Assembly: GCF_012863495.1 (NCBI RefSeq) | Contig: NZ_JAAVJL010000001.1 | Coordinates: forward strand, 248,001 to 312,000 | Origin: Pseudanabaena yagii GIHE-NHR1 | GTDB taxonomy: Bacteria; Cyanobacteriota; Cyanobacteriia; Pseudanabaenales; Pseudanabaenaceae | Reading direction: 5' to 3' | Length of the DNA stretch: 64,000 nucleotides | Part shown: positions 62,432 through 64,000 of the stretch, piece after piece | Numbering within the stretch: the first letter of the stretch is position 1 | Layout of the letters: the number at the start of each line of letters is the position of its first letter | Notes under the pieces: model-generated | What the model was told of the DNA's origin: nothing | Seen by the model: only the letters and a program-made list of their open reading frames with translations | The model's database searches: none | Program-made: the position numbers and the translations under genes

Positions 62432-63997
62432 ATGCCCACATTATTGAGTCCTGCAATGATTTCTCTATCTACAGTATTCCCTTACCTCTTCCCTACGACA
62501 ATCATCATTATTGCAGGAATCCTGAGCTGGCAATATTGGGCAAAAAGAAAACGCTATCAATCTCTTAAAGCATTACCTTCTCCGTTAGGACACTGGTTAT
62601 TAGGCAATATTCCACAAGTATTGGCAGCAGTAAAGAAAAAACAATTTTTTCAACTACTGTTTGATTGGAGTAAGCAATATGGTTCTATCTATGTTTATTG
62701 GGCAGGTACGCCTGTTGTCATTTTAAGTAAGCCTTCAGTCATTGAAAGTACAGTTATTAATGGCATGAGAGATGGTAGTTTAATTCGGTCTCAAAATGCA
62801 ACTCGTGCTTGGAATGATATTAGTGGCGAGATTTTACTCGGACAAAGTGGAGCAGAGTGGCAATGGCGACGCAAGGCTTGGAATCCAGAATTTAGTCCAG
62901 TGGGAATTTCGGCATATATTGGTGTTGTGGAGCAAGCCTGTTCGCAAATCACCAACAAAATTAAAGCCGATGTCTCTTCAGATGCAATTCCTGTTGATCG
63001 CTTGTTTGTGGAATTGACGATGCGGGTAATTGCTAGCTTATTGTTAGGCATTCCTGTAGATAGCAAAGTTGTTAGTCCTGAAGGAGCGCCCCTCGATGTT
63101 CCCAAAGTCTACGAAGCAATGTCAGTGCTGGGCTATCGATTTCTGCGCGTCGCCACCAGTGAAAATCCTTGGATGAAATATTTGCCTACCCAATCGTCCC
63201 GTGATTATTGGGCAGCCCGACGATATATTGAACAATTTCTCACTCCTCGTGTAGACCTTGCTCTGCAACTCAGAGATCAACAGGTTAAAGATTCCAGTTC
63301 AATTTCTACTCTATTCCAAGAGTCAATGCTGGTCAAAATTACCTCTAAGGAACCTCGCTACACAAGGGAGACATTAATTGCCGAAGTAATTGAGTTAATG
63401 ATTGCTGGGACTGATACCACAGCGCATACTCTATCCTTTGCTGTTGGTGAATTAGCCGCCCACCCAGAGGTTTTCCAGAAGGCACAGGCGATCGCCGATC
63501 AGGTATGGCAAAAGCATGGAGCAATCTCTATCGAAAGTCTAAAAGAACTTAACTATATCCGCGCCATTGTTAAAGAAACCCTTCGCCTTTATTCCGTTGC
63601 ATCTGGTTCTACATCGTTACAAGCGATCAAACAAACCACCATTGAGGGAATTACTATTCCTGTAGGCACAAAAATATTTTGGTCGATGTTAGCTGCTGGC
63701 AGGGATGCTGAAACCTATGCCCAGCCTGACAAATTTTTACCAGAGCGTTGGCTCGAAGAAGGGCATGGAAGTCTTTCGCTACCGATGATTGATTTTGGAT
63801 CAGGTTCTCATCGTTGTCTCGGTGAACATTTAGCAATGTTAGAAGCAACGATTATGTTGGTGCAACTGTTACGGCAATTTGATTGGGAGTTGGTCAACGG
63901 TCGTGCATCCCTAGAAAATCTCCAACAGAACCTACTGATTTACCCTTCAGATGGTATGCCTTTGCGATTTCGCTTGAGGGAATCTATAAGCATTTAG
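62432..63997 (+). CDS. Cytochrome P450
   Basis: A 521-residue P450 with an N-terminal membrane anchor (FPYLFPTTIIIIAGILSW). Seen: the proline-rich start ALPSPLGHWLLGNIPQ, the I-helix AGTDTTAHTLSF, K-helix ETLRLY, the PERW segment FLPERWLEEG, and the haem-binding FGSGSHRCLGEHLA with the cysteine ligand. It resembles cyanobacterial CYP110/CYP120-like monooxygenases of fatty acids, retinoids or terpenes; the subfamily is not settled. ATG 62456 is an alternative start. Complete; it ends 4 nt before the window edge. Confidence 0.93.
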   Translation: MPTLLSPAMISLSTVFPYLFPTTIIIIAGILSWQYWAKRKRYQSLKALPSPLGHWLLGNIPQVLAAVKKKQFFQLLFDWSKQYGSIYVYWAGTPVVILSKPSVIESTVINGMRDGSLIRSQNATRAWNDISGEILLGQSGAEWQWRRKAWNPEFSPVGISAYIGVVEQACSQITNKIKADVSSDAIPVDRLFVELTMRVIASLLLGIPVDSKVVSPEGAPLDVPKVYEAMSVLGYRFLRVATSENPWMKYLPTQSSRDYWAARRYIEQFLTPRVDLALQLRDQQVKDSSSISTLFQESMLVKITSKEPRYTRETLIAEVIELMIAGTDTTAHTLSFAVGELAAHPEVFQKAQAIADQVWQKHGAISIESLKELNYIRAIVKETLRLYSVASGSTSLQAIKQTTIEGITIPVGTKIFWSMLAAGRDAETYAQPDKFLPERWLEEGHGSLSLPMIDFGSGSHRCLGEHLAMLEATIMLVQLLRQFDWELVNGRASLENLQQNLLIYPSDGMPLRFRLRESISI

Positions 63998-64000
63998 ACT

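Overview
The window is a cyanobacterial chromosome segment. GCGATCGC (HIP1-type) octamers occur throughout. The gene content is photosynthetic: a biliverdin reductase gene, btpA, GlpX-type FBP/SBPase, glutamyl-tRNA reductase with two tRNA-Glu genes, an HHL1-like gene, a VKOR-thioredoxin fusion and System II Ccs1. XisH/XisI, DUF29, DUF1816, Uma2 and MNT/HEPN genes are also typical of filamentous cyanobacteria. A Pseudanabaena-like filamentous species is my best guess, from general resemblance only. Genes are short, mixed-strand units separated by repeat-rich spacers; there is no long operon.

Layout. 0-6.5 kb: a partial gene, cupin, membrane protein, xisH-xisI, dapB, two tRNA-Glu genes, Nudix, an atypical response regulator, a secreted-protein gene with an in-frame stop, and a RibD/DHFR-like reductase. 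6.7-12.3 kb: atpD-atpC, a sigF-like gene with a duplicated region 2, moeA, trmD. 12.4-14.7 kb: a small accessory patch (RelE-type pair, HEPN-like protein, orphan DUF433). 14.7-18.5 kb: thrB, small membrane protein, bvdR, WD40. 18.7-21.3 kb: a NACHT (STAND) gene broken by a 2-nt deletion. 21.7-28.9 kb: small membrane protein, solute-binding protein, HtrA-like protease with PPC domains, gatA, STAS protein, Mini-III + RlmB. 29-37.4 kb: DUF1816, msrA, LpxB-like, DUF29, btpA, VKOR-Trx, PstS-like, ccs1, hydroxylase. 37.4-40.6 kb: MNT/HEPN pair, gene debris, Uma2-Hsp70. 40.6-54.9 kb: barrel-like secreted protein, HHL1-like, hemA, glpX, purF-VOC, Spx/ArsC, HEAT protein, permease, conserved unknown, acs. 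55.1-57.2 kb: a mobile-element scar (RAYT fragment, damaged IS1-family element, integrase cut off by that IS, tRNA with CAU anticodon). 57.2-64 kb: unknown membrane protein, leuB, ddl-LD-carboxypeptidase, bestrophin, P450.

How the genes connect. tRNA-Glu and HemA feed tetrapyrrole synthesis and BvdR works on the bilin branch. BtpA, VKOR-Trx and Ccs1 act on assembly of photosynthetic and lumenal proteins. Mini-III and RlmB overlap by 4 nt and both act on 23S rRNA. Ddl and the S66 LD-carboxypeptidase form a peptidoglycan pair.

Most unusual are the spacers. About twenty perfect or near-perfect hairpins have three-nucleotide loops, and their stems differ completely in sequence from copy to copy while remaining paired. 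Several are embedded in recurring 65-110 bp MITE-like elements with conserved ends, including two 93-bp copies in opposite orientation. A 77-bp tandem triplication has an inverted relative 5 kb away. The best candidates for something undescribed are this hairpin/MITE system, the SigF-like protein with a degenerate second region 2, and the HEPN-like protein in the accessory patch. No complete, recognisable new multi-gene system is visible.
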